A stretch of 64,000 nucleotides of DNA, from contig JAPYMA010003017.1 in the NCBI GenBank assembly GCA_035041965.1, forward strand, positions 62,001 through 126,000, in the 5' to 3' direction. The translations under genes were made by a program, and so were the position numbers. The notes below the pieces were generated by a model, which saw nothing but the letters and a program-made list of their open reading frames with translations, was not told the origin of the DNA and searched no databases. Positions 1 through 38,461 of this stretch are shown in pieces. Source of the DNA: Anisakis pegreffii. Its lineage: Eukaryota; Nematoda; Chromadorea; Rhabditida; Anisakidae. Position 1 is the first letter of the stretch; each line of letters starts with the position of its first letter.

Positions 1-30
1 AAGTTATGAATTCGTGGAAAAAAAAAGAAC

Positions 31-24755
<24,725 letters not shown>

Positions 24756-27700
24756 TTTGATGGTTCCACTTGAATTTCGGTTGTGCGCTCTTCTGGATGA
24801 TGATCATGTATGGGTTGTGTTCGTGGATATGGATGCAACGCTCACCGATCACCGATTAGCCCAAGTTCGGTGTGTTGGTCAATCCTATCATACGTTTGGT
24901 TGGCTCACTCACTGATCGCTTGCTTGATCGTTCGTTTCTTGATTGCCACTGCAAATCAGTTCATGCAAGGTGAATCATTATTACTAGCTAACATATTCAT
25001 CATATCGATACACGATCACTAAGGATAACAGCAAGACGCATTAACGCATTTCAAGCAATCCTCGAATTATTCCTCTATAACACAGCACATAATCACCAAG
25101 TTTATCGACTCTATTAAATTATTCATATGACACAAAAGTGGATGCGTTCAAGTTACATTAATCCACCTATCAAATACGTCAAACAAAATCATGGATATTG
25201 AACGATAAAAACTCGAACATTAATAAATCGCATATATTCTCGCATAACGGGTTACTTGAAGCACTACCTTAAATGGCAGCAGGTGTTCGGTGAATTAATC
25301 ACATAAAATTTGAAGTTTTAGCGTGACGGCAGTTTCATAACGAAAAAACTTGCGTGAATATTATCTGGTGTGCTTGAACGGTTCTGGCATATAGCGAATA
25401 CACATTCAGTGAAATAATAGTCATTCGACAAGTAATACTGCGATAATTTTCACAGCATTCGTTTATTATTCAAGAACGAAACGCGCTCATTCACAGATTC
25501 ATGCATTCATTAATCTGAAAGCGAAATTACCAATCGTTTCGAGCTGTTCTGATTTCTGTTTCAAGACGTTTTCACTGCACAATTGCTTCACAAATGCACA
25601 CAAACGCAATCACTACAGTCACTCACATCATACATAAGCCTCTCCTCTTCTAATCAAATCTTTTCATCTATTACGAATAAGAAAAAAGACATCGAACCTG
25701 CAGCCGGTCATATCACTGAAAATGCTTTCATACTAAATGAAAACAAAAATTGCGAATATTTGGGCTGACATTTTGAAAAGTGAAGAAAAAGGAACGTAAA
25801 GATGCATGCATACTCTCATTTCAAACACGAGAAAGCACACTCTCCCTCTTTATGCTTGAATGAGATCGCATCAAAAGATCGGAAATGTGTCAAAACGTTT
25901 GCAATTGAATTGAAAATGCAACAAATACAATCGCAGCCAACTTGATTTCTTTCTTCGAACGGATAAAATGAGCAAACAACACCATAATATGATGCACGGT
26001 CATGATGCATGCAGTCTATTGCTTTGGTCTTCTTAACCAGCACAAAACTGCCTCCAGCAAAGACAATTACAATTATGTAACTGTAAGATATTTGCATTTT
26101 TGAATTTCTTATGCCTGCATTTAATATTGCTGAGGTTTTTCAACACATAAGTGAGGTTGAACAATGATAACGGAATGAAATTCAAGAGAAAAATAGCATT
26201 TATGCTAATTAGAAGACATCCTACGAAGCGACCACTCAAATGAATGCAAATCAGTAGAACAAGGAAGAATGTGCGCACGATCCAGTAATCGGAATGCATA
26301 TCAATGAAGCAAACTTCTTAACGTTCATGAGGGAAGAGGCTTCTCGTTTAGGAAAGCCTTATATCACGTTCAGAGATGAGCTACTTACTATTTCTAAAGT
26401 TCACGAAAGTACGAAGATCATACAATCCTATCGAGTGCTCATATCAAAACTGAGTGTTATTTAAGCAAGAGGATGGGTTTTGCGAAGCACTGAAGAAGAT
26501 GGGTTTAATTTTGACTTCGGTGGAACTGTAGACATCGGACAATGAATGAACCATAAGAAAAGCGCAGATTTGTTTCGTTCGTTCATCAAACACGTGTCCG
26601 TAAGTAACAACCTTTCCGAATGATCGAGGTCGTTGTCTGGCATCCATCCATTCCTTCAGCGAGAATTTTCACAAAAATTTCTTTGAACAGACTCAGCAAA
26701 CCAAAAAAGACTTCCACTGCACACACACACACGCATACACATGCAGAATATGCAGAAAGGTCATCGGAAAAATTTATTTTTACAATCTAAACGAATCAGC
26801 GAATGATTTGTTATGAGTGAGGAGGCAACGAGTCAACAACAATGAATAAATAAATAAATAAAGAATGAATGGTAAATGTCCATATGTTCGTATGTCAATA
26901 TGCCAGAACGGATTGTTGGATTGATTACTATTATTATTATTTGCTTGCTTGGAGTATTTTTATGATTGCATTGATATTAATTGTTATCATATTTGAAGTG
27001 CTGTAATCTTTGTGTGTGTATGGAAAGGAGATGGAACGTAGCAGATGATACCATGGAATTATGGCACGATGAACGTTACAAGGTCATTCGCCGGTTGATC
27101 AAACCGACAGACGGCAACGACACTCTGAAACACTTCAATATTATAATGAATGCACCATTTGTTTATTCGTATACGCATTAATCATTTTTTGCTACAGTTT
27201 TATTCATGCCTAATATCCACTTCAAAGAATATGAAACAAACTCAACGGGCATGGATTAAAAGCTGCTCGCTCAAAAACTCTTAATCTTTCCGCTATCCAG
27301 CTATTTCCCAAAGTCTAAATTCATTATCCTCTTAACTTATTTTACTGATTTCGCTTAGATCAATCAATCGATCTTGTTTACTTTTAAACAAAAAAAATTA
27401 CAGCGTCTTTCAACTACAGTACCACTCAATGTCGCGTTCATTTTCCACAAAAATTACAATAAAATACACACCGCAAAAACGTCCTCATCACTGCCACCAT
27501 CGATTAACGCTGATATTCAGTTTAAACTTCCCCAAAAAAATTTTCTGACCTAAACGAATTGAATATGCGCTGTTGAAGTGGTAACACTGCAGCAACAATG
27601 CACACATCAAACAGTTCAGCATCTGATGAACATTAATCAGTTTTGACTTGATTTGGAGATATTATCGTTCGTTGAAGAAGAAGAATATTTCGATTGAGGG

Positions 27701-28364
27701 ATGATAAAGTTAGCGATGATAAAGATAGCGATGAAGTTATGCAAAAAAACAGTGAGGACTGCCATAAACACGCAACAAGGCGATTTTGAAGATGTGTGGC
27801 ATTGAGTTGCGACGTAATGCGATGGCTTGCCCGATTTTGATAGGTGCTTGCTAGTAAACGAATCATTTGTTGCTGGAAAGCAACCACACACTAGAACGAG
27901 TGGTTTGATTCGAGTGAACAATAATACGACTGATAAGTAGTGGAACGATTTGTTGGTTAGTTTTAGAGAAGAACGACGGGTCAACGTTGTGGTGTTAGGT
28001 ACACGTTGAGAATGAACCCTCTCTGGAGCCTTAATTCTGTCACGATTGGACGTAGAAGTGCGCACGATGAAACACGAGCAATCCACATGAGAAGGAACGG
28101 TGATATTAACTGGATTACCTGGATTGGTCGGGCTATCAAACGTTTGTAACGTTGCGCTGGCCACAATGTGGTTCTTTCTAATATCGCCTTTCCATTACAA
28201 AGACAATATTACCCAGTAACAATTTCTGGTAATGGATCGGTTTGAATGAGTTGATGGTGGAGAAAGGATAATATAAGGCAAACTTGGATTAAAGAGTAAC
28301 CAAAAATTATGCATACATTAGTTACAATTTGTAACACTCAGCTGATGTACTATTCGATTTAACA
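24756..28364. other. Upstream region of the DYRK gene, no confident gene
   Basis: Should contain the DYRK promoter. A GC-richer block at 27015-27140 is open on the + strand (MERRWNVADDTMELWHDERY), but I cannot give it splice partners. A minus ORF at 27637-28164 has no true ATG at its start, and one at 26444-26647 has no support beyond its length. A short CA tract lies near 26719-26732. Confidence 0.4.
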
Positions 28365-28385
28365 GCAATATCCATAAATTGAAGA

Positions 28386-28658
28386 ATGGGCAAACTGATT
28401 GCTCTCATCGGCTTTCTGGTAATCGCAATAAGATGCTCATTATCAGTGATGAAGTCTTTACTGGAACTGGCAGCAATGCGCCCTCGCATCGAATCACCTT
28501 CATATTTTTGTGAGATTTTTCAAAAAAGCGATCATTATGAGACTACACATAACAGAAAAAGATTAGTGGGAACGCGTCCACGCATGCGCCGCCGCCTACA
28601 CAGACTACTACCATCCATCACCGAAAAAGCCCATTCACTGCACAAGCTATATGGATGA
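28386..28658 (+). CDS. Putative secreted neuropeptide-like precursor, single exon
   Basis: Ninety residues. The first 20 form a textbook signal peptide: MGK, a hydrophobic core LIALIGFLVIAI, then RCSLS. A spacer with one Cys follows, then basic processing sites NRKR and RMRRR. The last segment, LHRLLPSITEKAHSLHKLYG, ends in Gly at the stop codon, as needed for C-terminal amidation. Coding composition is less AT-rich than the flanks, and an acceptor-like TTTAACAG ends 20 nt before the ATG, suggesting trans-splicing. Layout (signal, spacer, multibasic site, amidatable peptide) is that of invertebrate peptide precursors; the peptide itself matches none I know. It could instead be an unrelated small secreted protein or a chance ORF. 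Confidence 0.4.
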   Translation: MGKLIALIGFLVIAIRCSLSVMKSLLELAAMRPRIESPSYFCEIFQKSDHYETTHNRKRLVGTRPRMRRRLHRLLPSITEKAHSLHKLYG

Positions 28659-31600
28659 TTTTATGAAGCAGAAAACGCGAACGTTTTCAAAAAAAAGTCA
28701 AATCAGTTAGTCCATAAGTCCCAACACTCTAACACGGTTGGTTAGCCGCAGATTGTACTGGAAAAAAAGTCGCCGTTTGAAAATGATCCAAAAGATGGAA
28801 TTGGGTTTGTGGAAGGAAGAAGTGTTTTAGTGGAAACGATTTTGACGATGCGTTTCGACGCATTTTCTGATGCTTGACTGCTGATGATATTTGGTGTGTT
28901 ATTTTACGAGGCCTTTTACATCTAAGTGAGTGTAATGGAAAGTTGAGGCGCAATAGACTTCCGTTTGCCAAAAACTTTATTGGAATGCTAGCCAAACAAT
29001 GACTATTTGAAAGGCATCACAGTCGAAAATAAAACGATTCAATGCGCTGTTTCTTAGTGAGATTCAGTCAAAAATAAAAATCGCAAGTCAAAAACAAACC
29101 ATAACAATTGAATTAAATGAACATGAAACACATACAAGTATAATACTATGATTGCAAATGTGATTTCTTCGTCATTTCATCTTCTAGCTTCAAAATCAAT
29201 TCAACGATTAAATAACTCTCGAACAAGAGAAAATTCTGCTGAAGCATGATGACAGACGGATGATGACGGATTAATGAACAAATAGGTAGATGCGTACTGC
29301 CAATCAGCATGATCCCTGTTGTGAGCACAGGTTTTCCAACTTTAAAAGGCTGCATAACCCTTCCATAAGGCACCTTCACTGTACAAGATCTGCATCTAAC
29401 AACATAAACCTATGCGTCAAAGAAATGGAATTGACGTTTCAATCAGATCATCATCGTGAGATATATCCATCGAATAACCGCATTTATTGCTTATATATTT
29501 GTTTAAAACATCTAAACACACTCCCATATAATTGCCTATATTTGTTTAAAAGTAACGTTTCCCCTCCTAAAGATGACTGCAAATAAGCGCTATTGGTCTA
29601 TTGTAAGCGCTAGTAGTGCACAAGCGATGAATATGTGCGGATATAAAACCATTCATAATGCTCCAAAAAAACCGATTGCTTCTTTGCATTTACATCGTTT
29701 CAACGTACAGACGCGGTACAACGTACATGGACGTACAACACATCAATAGCTGCAATAAATGATGAATATTCCAACGAAATGACTCGACTGCAGCACCGAC
29801 TGATGATGAGAATAGTAAATGGAAAAAGCACATCCCATCCTCAAACGATGGCTGCTGTAGTCGGATGGATTGATGAATGTGGATGGATATAGGCGTAGTG
29901 ACTGACTGAGTGGTCAGCCAACAAGTATCGGCGATATGATACGAACAACAACTTACAGCAGCACTAAAATGTGCGCGTTGTGCGTCTACCATCCTCCAAA
30001 AGAGTGACTGACAGTTAGAAGTGAATCTTATCGTTTACACAAATGCAATAAATCAAGAAATCTTTTAATACGCTGCACACGAACTTCACAACCAATTGAC
30101 CATCTTTGCCGGAGTTTCATTATAAAAACTCATTGAGAAGACTTTGCATCAGCATTGATATAAAATTCAAAGAGGCGTGCAAAACCCACTACCGAAAAAA
30201 AAATTACGAATTTGATCTGTGAACACGTCTGAATTGTCTTGTCTTGGCGACGCAATGCATCATTCTCAGTTTTTTGTGTATTGTGGTTGGTGCTGGAGCG
30301 GATTTTTCAGTGTCCGTCTCCTCGCGCATCTCGACGGCACGGCATCTCCTCGCCAACCTTATACTGTAGCAATCACTATAAAAATCGTCTTTAACGAACT
30401 GCAAACAGCGCCAAGAGTGTCGCCTAAGCATCTGACTTGACGCAATCAAGAATGCAACTGATGCAACAATGCAACAATCAAGGCTTGATGCAAGTGATCA
30501 CATGTCTTCGTTCAGCGTTTTTAGCATCAAAGTATCAAATGAGAAGTGGCTGGAGTTATTCAAAGATATGATTTATAACGGAAAAGAGTGTTGTGGAATG
30601 ATAAGAGACATTTCAGAGCAGGCTTGATCGATGTTCGCATGTTGTGCACGTCGTTTCCATGCTGTGCATTTTCCGACCGAATGAGGAGTGCATTTCGTTT
30701 CCGTTTCAACAATGGAAGGGAAACTTCTGTGGAACCAAACACTTGAGATGATATGCTGAGCAGAGATTATCTGCATGACATTCAACTGCAATCACTGAAT
30801 GTGCGTATTTCCAGAATGCATTTGTGCATGTCAACTGCTATAGATCGAACGCACTGCTCAAACAGCATACATATCGAGAACGATGATAATGTAGTCAGTT
30901 GCTAAACAAAAAATCGCTCGTTCAGAAACAAAGATAAATCAGTCAGTGGTCCATTTAAATTGCATAAAACATCATAAGATTTGATTAGTTCAAAATGAAC
31001 TTGTCAGATGTGTATGATATGTGTATGACAACGGAAACTATGGAAGAAGAAGCACTCTCTGGAGAGTGAAACAAACTGCTTGCTAATATAGAGAAGAGAG
31101 CATGAACATGAATTCATAGCCAAATTAGAGTCATCGATTGACCATTTTTAAGATCACTCTTGTCTCTTGTCTCGCGAGAATGAGCCATAAATTTTGAGTG
31201 TGGTTGGTTGGCAAGCAAGGGACGACGATATGTAAATTACGTTTGAACTAACCATATTGATTAGAGAACTAACTGACTGTACAAGGTCAGCAGCAGCCCT
31301 CCAGAGAAGATTGTTGGGTGGGTCACTACCAGCGGATTGAGAGGGCATGGGCAACAGTGACGAGTGTGATTTTAGGGCACGTTTGATTGATTACGCGCAC
31401 CTTTTATTAAGTATTTGATCATAAACGTGAATCATGTTGATCGTTTCGAACAGTACACATAATCATTCCAGTTCACAAAATTGGCCATATTCACAATCAA
31501 ACTCACAAATTTTCGTGTTGCAACGGATCACAACCACAGAATAACTGTTGCACTTAAACATTTAAAGTGTTTAAATGAATGAATTTCCGAACAAAAAAAG

Positions 31601-34600
31601 AACCACGAATGCACGAATGCAACTATGAAAAATGGCATAATAATGAATGGTATCGCAAGCAACCCATAAACAAATAAATGTTCACTTTGTTTTTATGATG
31701 TGAAAATGATACTGTTACACATGCACATGCTCATGAATACAGTCATGTAACACCAAACGGACACGATTACAATATTGAGATGGCGAAAAACACTTTTGTA
31801 TTTATTTCTCATGTTTCATTTGTCCAAAAAAACACACATAAATGGAAATTATTATTAGAGAAGAGGGTGTTTTTTTGGTGAAAAATATGTCAGATGAGAG
31901 ATGGGCTGTGAATTAGTCCAAATGTGGTTCTCATGAAAGACAATAAGACTGAAAGGGAAAGAAATGCTGATGGCATAAGAACAGTCAAGTTGAATGATCG
32001 CAGAACTGTTATAGTATTATCGTACAATTTCGGTTAGTTTATCTATATATATCTATTGAGTGAGAAATGTTTCTGTGCAATTGCCTCTTTATCGTTTATT
32101 TGCTCATTGTTCGCGGTAGTGAAGATAAGGGAAGCAAAATCTGATATGATTGAGTAAATAGCGCACGGACAACATTACACATTAAATGTCAGCAGCAGCA
32201 GAAGTAGCAAGGCACAGCGATCGTTTTGCTGTGCACATTCAAATGAATCGTATTACACATCCGAATTTGGTTGCTCGTTTATTTCAGAAATGAAATTTTA
32301 TTTTTACGAATAATTCGCGTTAACGTACGCGTTCTGTTCACTTCCAAAATAATTCATTCACTCATTTGTTTTATTTCAACAATTCACACACACACACTGC
32401 ATATCAATAAACTACAATCAATGCATATGGGAATTTCTGAATGTACATATGTATGACAATAAGAAAAATAATTTTTCAGAAACTCGCTTCTCTTGAAACT
32501 TCTATCATCCAAGACCAAAAAATCTTTCTCGCATTGCGCCGTTAGCTTTTATTTTATGCGTATGTTTCATGCAAAGCATAAGTTTGTTTTACCTAGTTGT
32601 CATACTCACTGTTCATAACGAATCGGCATATGTTCAAATAGCACCGACTGTTTCAATGTCCTCAAGTACGAATCGTTGACGTTGACGATTTTGTCGATGC
32701 CATGAATCGGTACTGAATGTCGTGAAAGAAAAGTACAACGAAATTACCAGATCGCATAGTACGTTAAGCATACATACTGCATCATGTTGGCAACGAATGA
32801 TACTCTCAAAATTCTGAATGAAAGCAAATACGGATCATGACGCTTGCGATGGCTTCAGTGAATCAGTGCTGATAATAGCGTTGATGATGACACCATAAAT
32901 TATAGGAAGCATCATCAATTCCACTGCAGATAATCAAAAAGCAAGCTTTTTCATCAAGCTGTCAATCCAATCATAAACGATGAAATTTATTTGGAACAAT
33001 CAATTCGCTTTACTGCTTCGTTTGCAGTTCAGTTCACTGAAGTAGTATAGTATGGGGAATGGCTAACGGATTTTCGCGATTGAGGAAATGAGATGAAAAA
33101 CAAGTAATAGTAGTATAATAGTTTCCTTGTTCATAGCAGCATTCGATCAGCTCTTTCTTGACGATCACTTCTCTCATCAGCAGACGTTAATTGTGGTTAA
33201 GTGGAATTAAAAACACGTTTGAAAGATGATTACTTTTTGATTATAAATTGCATAAATTTGCAAAGCTTGTCAAATGATGAATAAAAGAACTATTATAGTT
33301 TTATGTTGTTCCCTTCTTCATAACAACGCCGACTGACGATTGAACAAAGTGCATACACAACGCATAATAATTTAATAAGCATCACTATTTTGGCATCGAC
33401 ATCGCCACTAAGTTTCACCACTCACGAATGAGGCAATTAAAACAACGTTCGTCCGCGCATTATCCACCCATCCTCTATCCGTTCGTTCATCAAACTTTGA
33501 AGTGCAGCACAATGACGGATAAACAATGAACAATGAGGTTAGTGACCCAAGAAGAGTGTTCCGAGTGCAACGCTTTACTTTTTATCCGATCTCGCGCGAT
33601 GACCTTTGTATACTTATTTTACTTCTATATGCCATACCATTTAAACCATGGAATATGTACATTAATGTAACACAATACGCCGATACAACATTTATTTGTA
33701 CACTGAACTGTACAAATAGTCTAAATCAACACATGAAATATCAAAAAAGCATATTCACGCTTCATGACAATCGTCATGAACATTTGCAAGTATTACATGA
33801 TATCTATCATATTCAAATAGCACTTTGGCTCAGTAAATGGCTAATGGCTTGTGTTTTGGTGGAAAATTGCGTGTAGTTCGCAATCTGTTGATTCTAAATG
33901 CTTAACGTTACTCCTCAATGTCAGTGGTGATTTCAGCTACTCACGGTTCCAGATCACGCATAATACTGCTATTGTTGGAGAATCCTCTAAATGAGATGCT
34001 GCAATTAGAGTTGATATCATTCAAGAGTGTTTATTATTTACAGAATTTTACACCCGTTTTGACTGATCATTCTTCGGTAAATTTCGAACGAAGACCATCT
34101 CTCAAAAACTTCCACAAAGTTATCGCCGGCAGGTTCAGCTCATAGTACCACTCTTCTCTCCTCGAGGATGTGAATAGATAATGATGCCAGGGGTGATTAA
34201 TTGCGTGATTTTGTTCGTAATTGATCAAGGGAGGGAGGGAGCATCAGATGATGCACAAATACTACATAAATGTAGCATCATTAAAAATAATTGTTAACAA
34301 TGCGAATGAAATGTGTACTCGATGATTGATTTGAATTTGCTGCACATCTGTAAGACCGATTGATGAAAGCAGTAATATTCATTGTATCGGCGAATTCATC
34401 AAAGTTAATGATTTTGCTAAAAGCGATAACGTTCAGTACCATAACAAATGCACAATTATGAAACTATGCACTGAACGCAAGCAAGCACTATTGCAATAAA
34501 TCACGTCGTTGTTCATTCAGATCATGCAACGTTCGCATCACTAAAACGTGACGACGATTATCTTTCATCCACATACATCATTTTATCGTCATCATTGCTT

Positions 34601-37600
34601 TCCACAACAAAAATAACACAATTCGAATACAAAAACCTTTCAGCATCAATTGCTCAACATATCCCATTATACTCTACCGCATTATTACAAAAATGTTCTT
34701 TCTATTCGGTGCAAATTGATGCAAAATATTACTCATTTCTTTTGAGGACAGTTGTTGTTGTTATTGTTTCATTTTGCATTCAAGGAACATCAACGAAAAA
34801 CGAACAAATGCCGATGACGGCAAAGTAAAACGAACGAACGAATCGAACTCGGCGATTGCATTTTAACAATGAAGAATGATAAACGATTACATTCGCATTA
34901 CAAATGGCTGTTGTTCGTTCAGTCTGTTAAACGTTTAATTTATCAAATATCTCTTCAACTGAATCAGCAAAAAAAAGAATTCCTCATCAGATGAAACAAA
35001 TCAACTCGACTACATCGATGAGTGTGATTGTAAGCTGCATTTTTGCAGCAATCGCACAACATTAACAGCAACAAGAGAACCCATAATGAGCTAACAATAA
35101 GCAAAAGCTAGAATCTTTAAAGACATTTCCAAAGTCGGTTCCTTTTGGGAAGCAATCAAACATTATTTACTTAACTTGCTTGATAACAACTCATACCGAA
35201 TACTGATATTAGCCAATGCATGCATTCGATAGGATAACACCATGCAATAGAACGACCTTCAGCAATTCGAAACATCTGCGGAAAACGTTTCCATTTTTGA
35301 TTTAGTAGAGGAATGCTGGCATGAAATCATGAAGCGCAATTATGAAGCGGTCGATGATTCATTTGCTGAATTCCGAACCGAACGCAGATGCGCTACACAA
35401 TTTATAATATACCCTAATTACTTGTTGTATCAATTTGATTGCTCGTATAATATTCATCGTTTGCAACACACACAATCACAATCAATAAAACTAGAATCCA
35501 AACAATGGAAAAAATTCATTCGAGTGAACTGAACAAAAATTTGAGCTCCAATGCAGCGTGAAGATTCATTCGCATTCATTATTGTATGAATATATTTGAG
35601 GCGTAAGTGTGCTTCTCATATCGCAGCAGAACAACGGTCTTCATCATCATAAGTTTCGTTTGGATACCTCGGATAAGATTCAACGAAAACATCGTCCAAA
35701 AGACGATGAATTGATTCCATAATTGTAAATGAAACTTCATAGATCTAATGTGATTTTGAAAATAGCACAAGCAGAAAATATACTTTCAAGCAATGGTCAC
35801 CGACAAGTCAACGGTAAGATGTGGACCAGCAATCACCCTTAATGAATGTAAGTCAGGCAAATGTAAAGAGATATCGTTGCAGAATGAATGATGCGACGAC
35901 GGTTTATAATAATTTCGTGTGGTGGTTTGCATAAAGACAAGAAATGAGACAGGCGATTCACGAATACAATTTTTAATTTGCACACAGAGCCACAGCCATT
36001 GCTATAATAGCTGTTTAATGGATAAACGAATGTAGTGATTATGTGTCGTTGGATAATCTAAACCAGAGAAGATTCATTCGTGTTGCATGCTCTTTTTGAG
36101 GTGACTCTACAATACACACACAAACACACAGATGTTTGCAACCTTCCCCAATTTAGCTAATCATAACCAAAATGCGCAGATGCACACAACACGCATCTGC
36201 GCATTTTGCCTAATACTTGCTCAAAGTCACAATTTTATCCTAATGGTGGTGGATCGGATTGTGAAACTCCGAAATGAATTGTACACTGGATTGAAATATT
36301 AGAAGAAAACTCATTAGACTTAAATAATGAAACGAAAAAAATCTTAGATGTGTAGCAAAAAACGAAAATCTTTTCATACTTGTTTTATAGCGGATAAAAC
36401 ACAGAACACATCATTCGACGGTTCTTGCAAACTGGCGATCAAGCAGTTGAGCACTGGAGTAAGATTGCTCACTGAATGGAGTGAGTGAGATTTTTACCTT
36501 GTTTATTTTGCGATAAAATCATTACACTTTTCGAAAACAAAAACGATGAACCGTGTTCAGTGTATGAACGGACGAAACGAGTAATTGGAAAGGAAAATAG
36601 CGTTGATTATAAGAAATGATCAAACGAATTGCATTCAACATATCCGAGATAATTTTGCTGATAGTGAATAGCATTCATCCAGCATTCAACTGAACAGTGA
36701 GGTGAAACGTGCAGTGCAGATACTGATCAAGATAAACTTAACAACGGTACTCTGAAGAGAGATTTGGGAAATAGGAAAATTGCGAAACGAGTTGTAACTA
36801 CGTGAGTACAAACCAAAGACTGGTTTCGCAGAAACAGGACTGCAGAAAAATAAAAAATCATCATCAGGCATCCGATGTGATAGGTGTAATCGCTTTATGC
36901 AGGTAAATATACAATACAAATTTTAAGCTGCTCGACTGCTCGGTGGAATTATTCATCTAGTGAGAAAAGTGAAAATTTGATAGAGCAATTGTTGAGTGAG
37001 TGCTTTTAAATGACTGATATTTTGGAATTGTGAAAGTAAAACGAGGTCACTCACTATCAGAGCATGGACGGTGCAAACGGACATACTTAGGACAAGATTA
37101 TTTATGTTAGTAGAAATAATGAACTGATAAGAAGACGCGAAATCGACATAACGGAGAATGGAATATGCAAAGAAAGAATGCAGGCGCCTGAACGAAACGC
37201 ACAAATCTTATCAGTGTATCAACCAACCCGTTATCGAGTATGATGAACGCATATCAATTCAACAGAATAAGACGAATAATGCATCAATCAACCAAACAAT
37301 ATGCAACTAATCACTCATGATCTGTGTATATCTCCAGCCATATCAACAAAATATCATTATTGACACCATTATCGTATCGAATCCTTTCTTGAGATGTCTC
37401 TATTTTCAGCATCGAACACATTCATCAAACTGATTTATGCATCCAATTTACTACAGATGAATTATTCATTTAATAAACCATTAATTTCGCCACAGATATT
37501 ATCGCCTAGCGATATGATATGGAACATTTTTCACCTTTTCAAATTCTCTATCATGTGATTTTGATCGTGGATGTTAAATAAAATGAATGTTGGTCACTGT

Positions 37601-38458
37601 TCAGAATAACTAGAAATTACGAGCAATTAATTACATATTAGGATATAACTTCACAAGCCTCTCCCAAGCCAAACACATCTGTCCGTCTTTCGTGTCAGCT
37701 GAAGTCATTCTCATCAAGGTTATCCTAAACAACTAAGTAATCCAATTAGATCATTTCTCATGCATCACCATCATTCATTCTAAGTTGGCTGTATTTAACT
37801 CATGTTCTTGCAAGTAAAACCAAAACGAACCAATGAGTCACTTACAATGAGCATTACGAAAGCATTAAATGTGTTACGAGTTTCACCATCAGTTTATTAT
37901 ATGCACACATTCAAAGCATGAATTACATAATAGGATATCTAAGAATTCGGCCACTGAACAGCCATTTTGACACGCAGCCATAATGCATCACTGAACAAAT
38001 TTCCACATTTAATGCCCATAAATCAATGTTTTATTAGTTTCATTCTCGGCCATACATAACGCGACAGTATAATACTTATCCGCTTGCGCGCTCTGAATTA
38101 CTTATTCTAACGCAAATTACTCGTATGCACCCACTATGAACAGTGAGTTTTGTTTTATCGAATGTTCATTTTAATAACCTTAGTGAATCATCGCAATGCA
38201 ATTTCGATGTACTTGCTGTAATCCAGTAATTATTTGTTGAGAATAAATTTAAAATACTTTGTCGCTAAACAGTACAAAACATTATTTCGTTACTTGCTGT
38301 CAATAAACACATTCAAACAACAACTCATTTGGGCCATCGACTGAACAATTTTTCTTCGACTGAAATTTGCACCATTTCATTGAACACAACTGTCATCTGA
38401 TATAAAAAGCTGTATAAAGTCAGCAAACCATTTCTGTTGTACTGAGAACATCAATTTG
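28659..38458. other. Gene-poor interval
   Basis: Ten kilobases of AT-rich DNA. On the minus strand, 30431-30204 is open for 75 codons, Arg-rich and less AT-rich than average, behind a possible CTGTTTGCAG acceptor, but it has no partner exon. The + ORF at 33526-33876 (116 codons) looks random. The only strong structure is the hairpin at 36168-36208. Confidence 0.4.
36168..36208. repeat. Perfect 16-bp inverted repeat, 9-nt loop
   Basis: CAAAATGCGCAGATGC at 36168-36183 pairs exactly with 36193-36208; the loop is ACACAACAC. It is more GC-rich than the surrounding DNA. No target duplication or ORF is associated. Confidence 0.9.
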
Positions 38459-38461
38459 CAG
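38459..38461 (+). promoter_or_regulatory. Likely SL trans-splice acceptor
   Basis: AACATCAATTTGCAG ends at 38461 and the ATG begins at the very next base. In nematodes this placement is typical of a spliced-leader acceptor and fixes the start of the following gene. Confidence 0.5.

Noticed and set aside
27637..28164. 175-codon ORF on the minus strand
   Set aside because: It begins at a GTG, has no upstream ATG, no domain, and its right-hand part is AT-rich and random-looking. A CCAG before GTAATC could be a donor but gives no phase match to the DYRK exons.
29690..29992. ORF with a possible GTAAGT donor and a TTATTGCAG acceptor giving a 31-residue product
   Set aside because: The spliced product is too short and the sequence has no conserved character; both splice sites can occur by chance in 300 bases.
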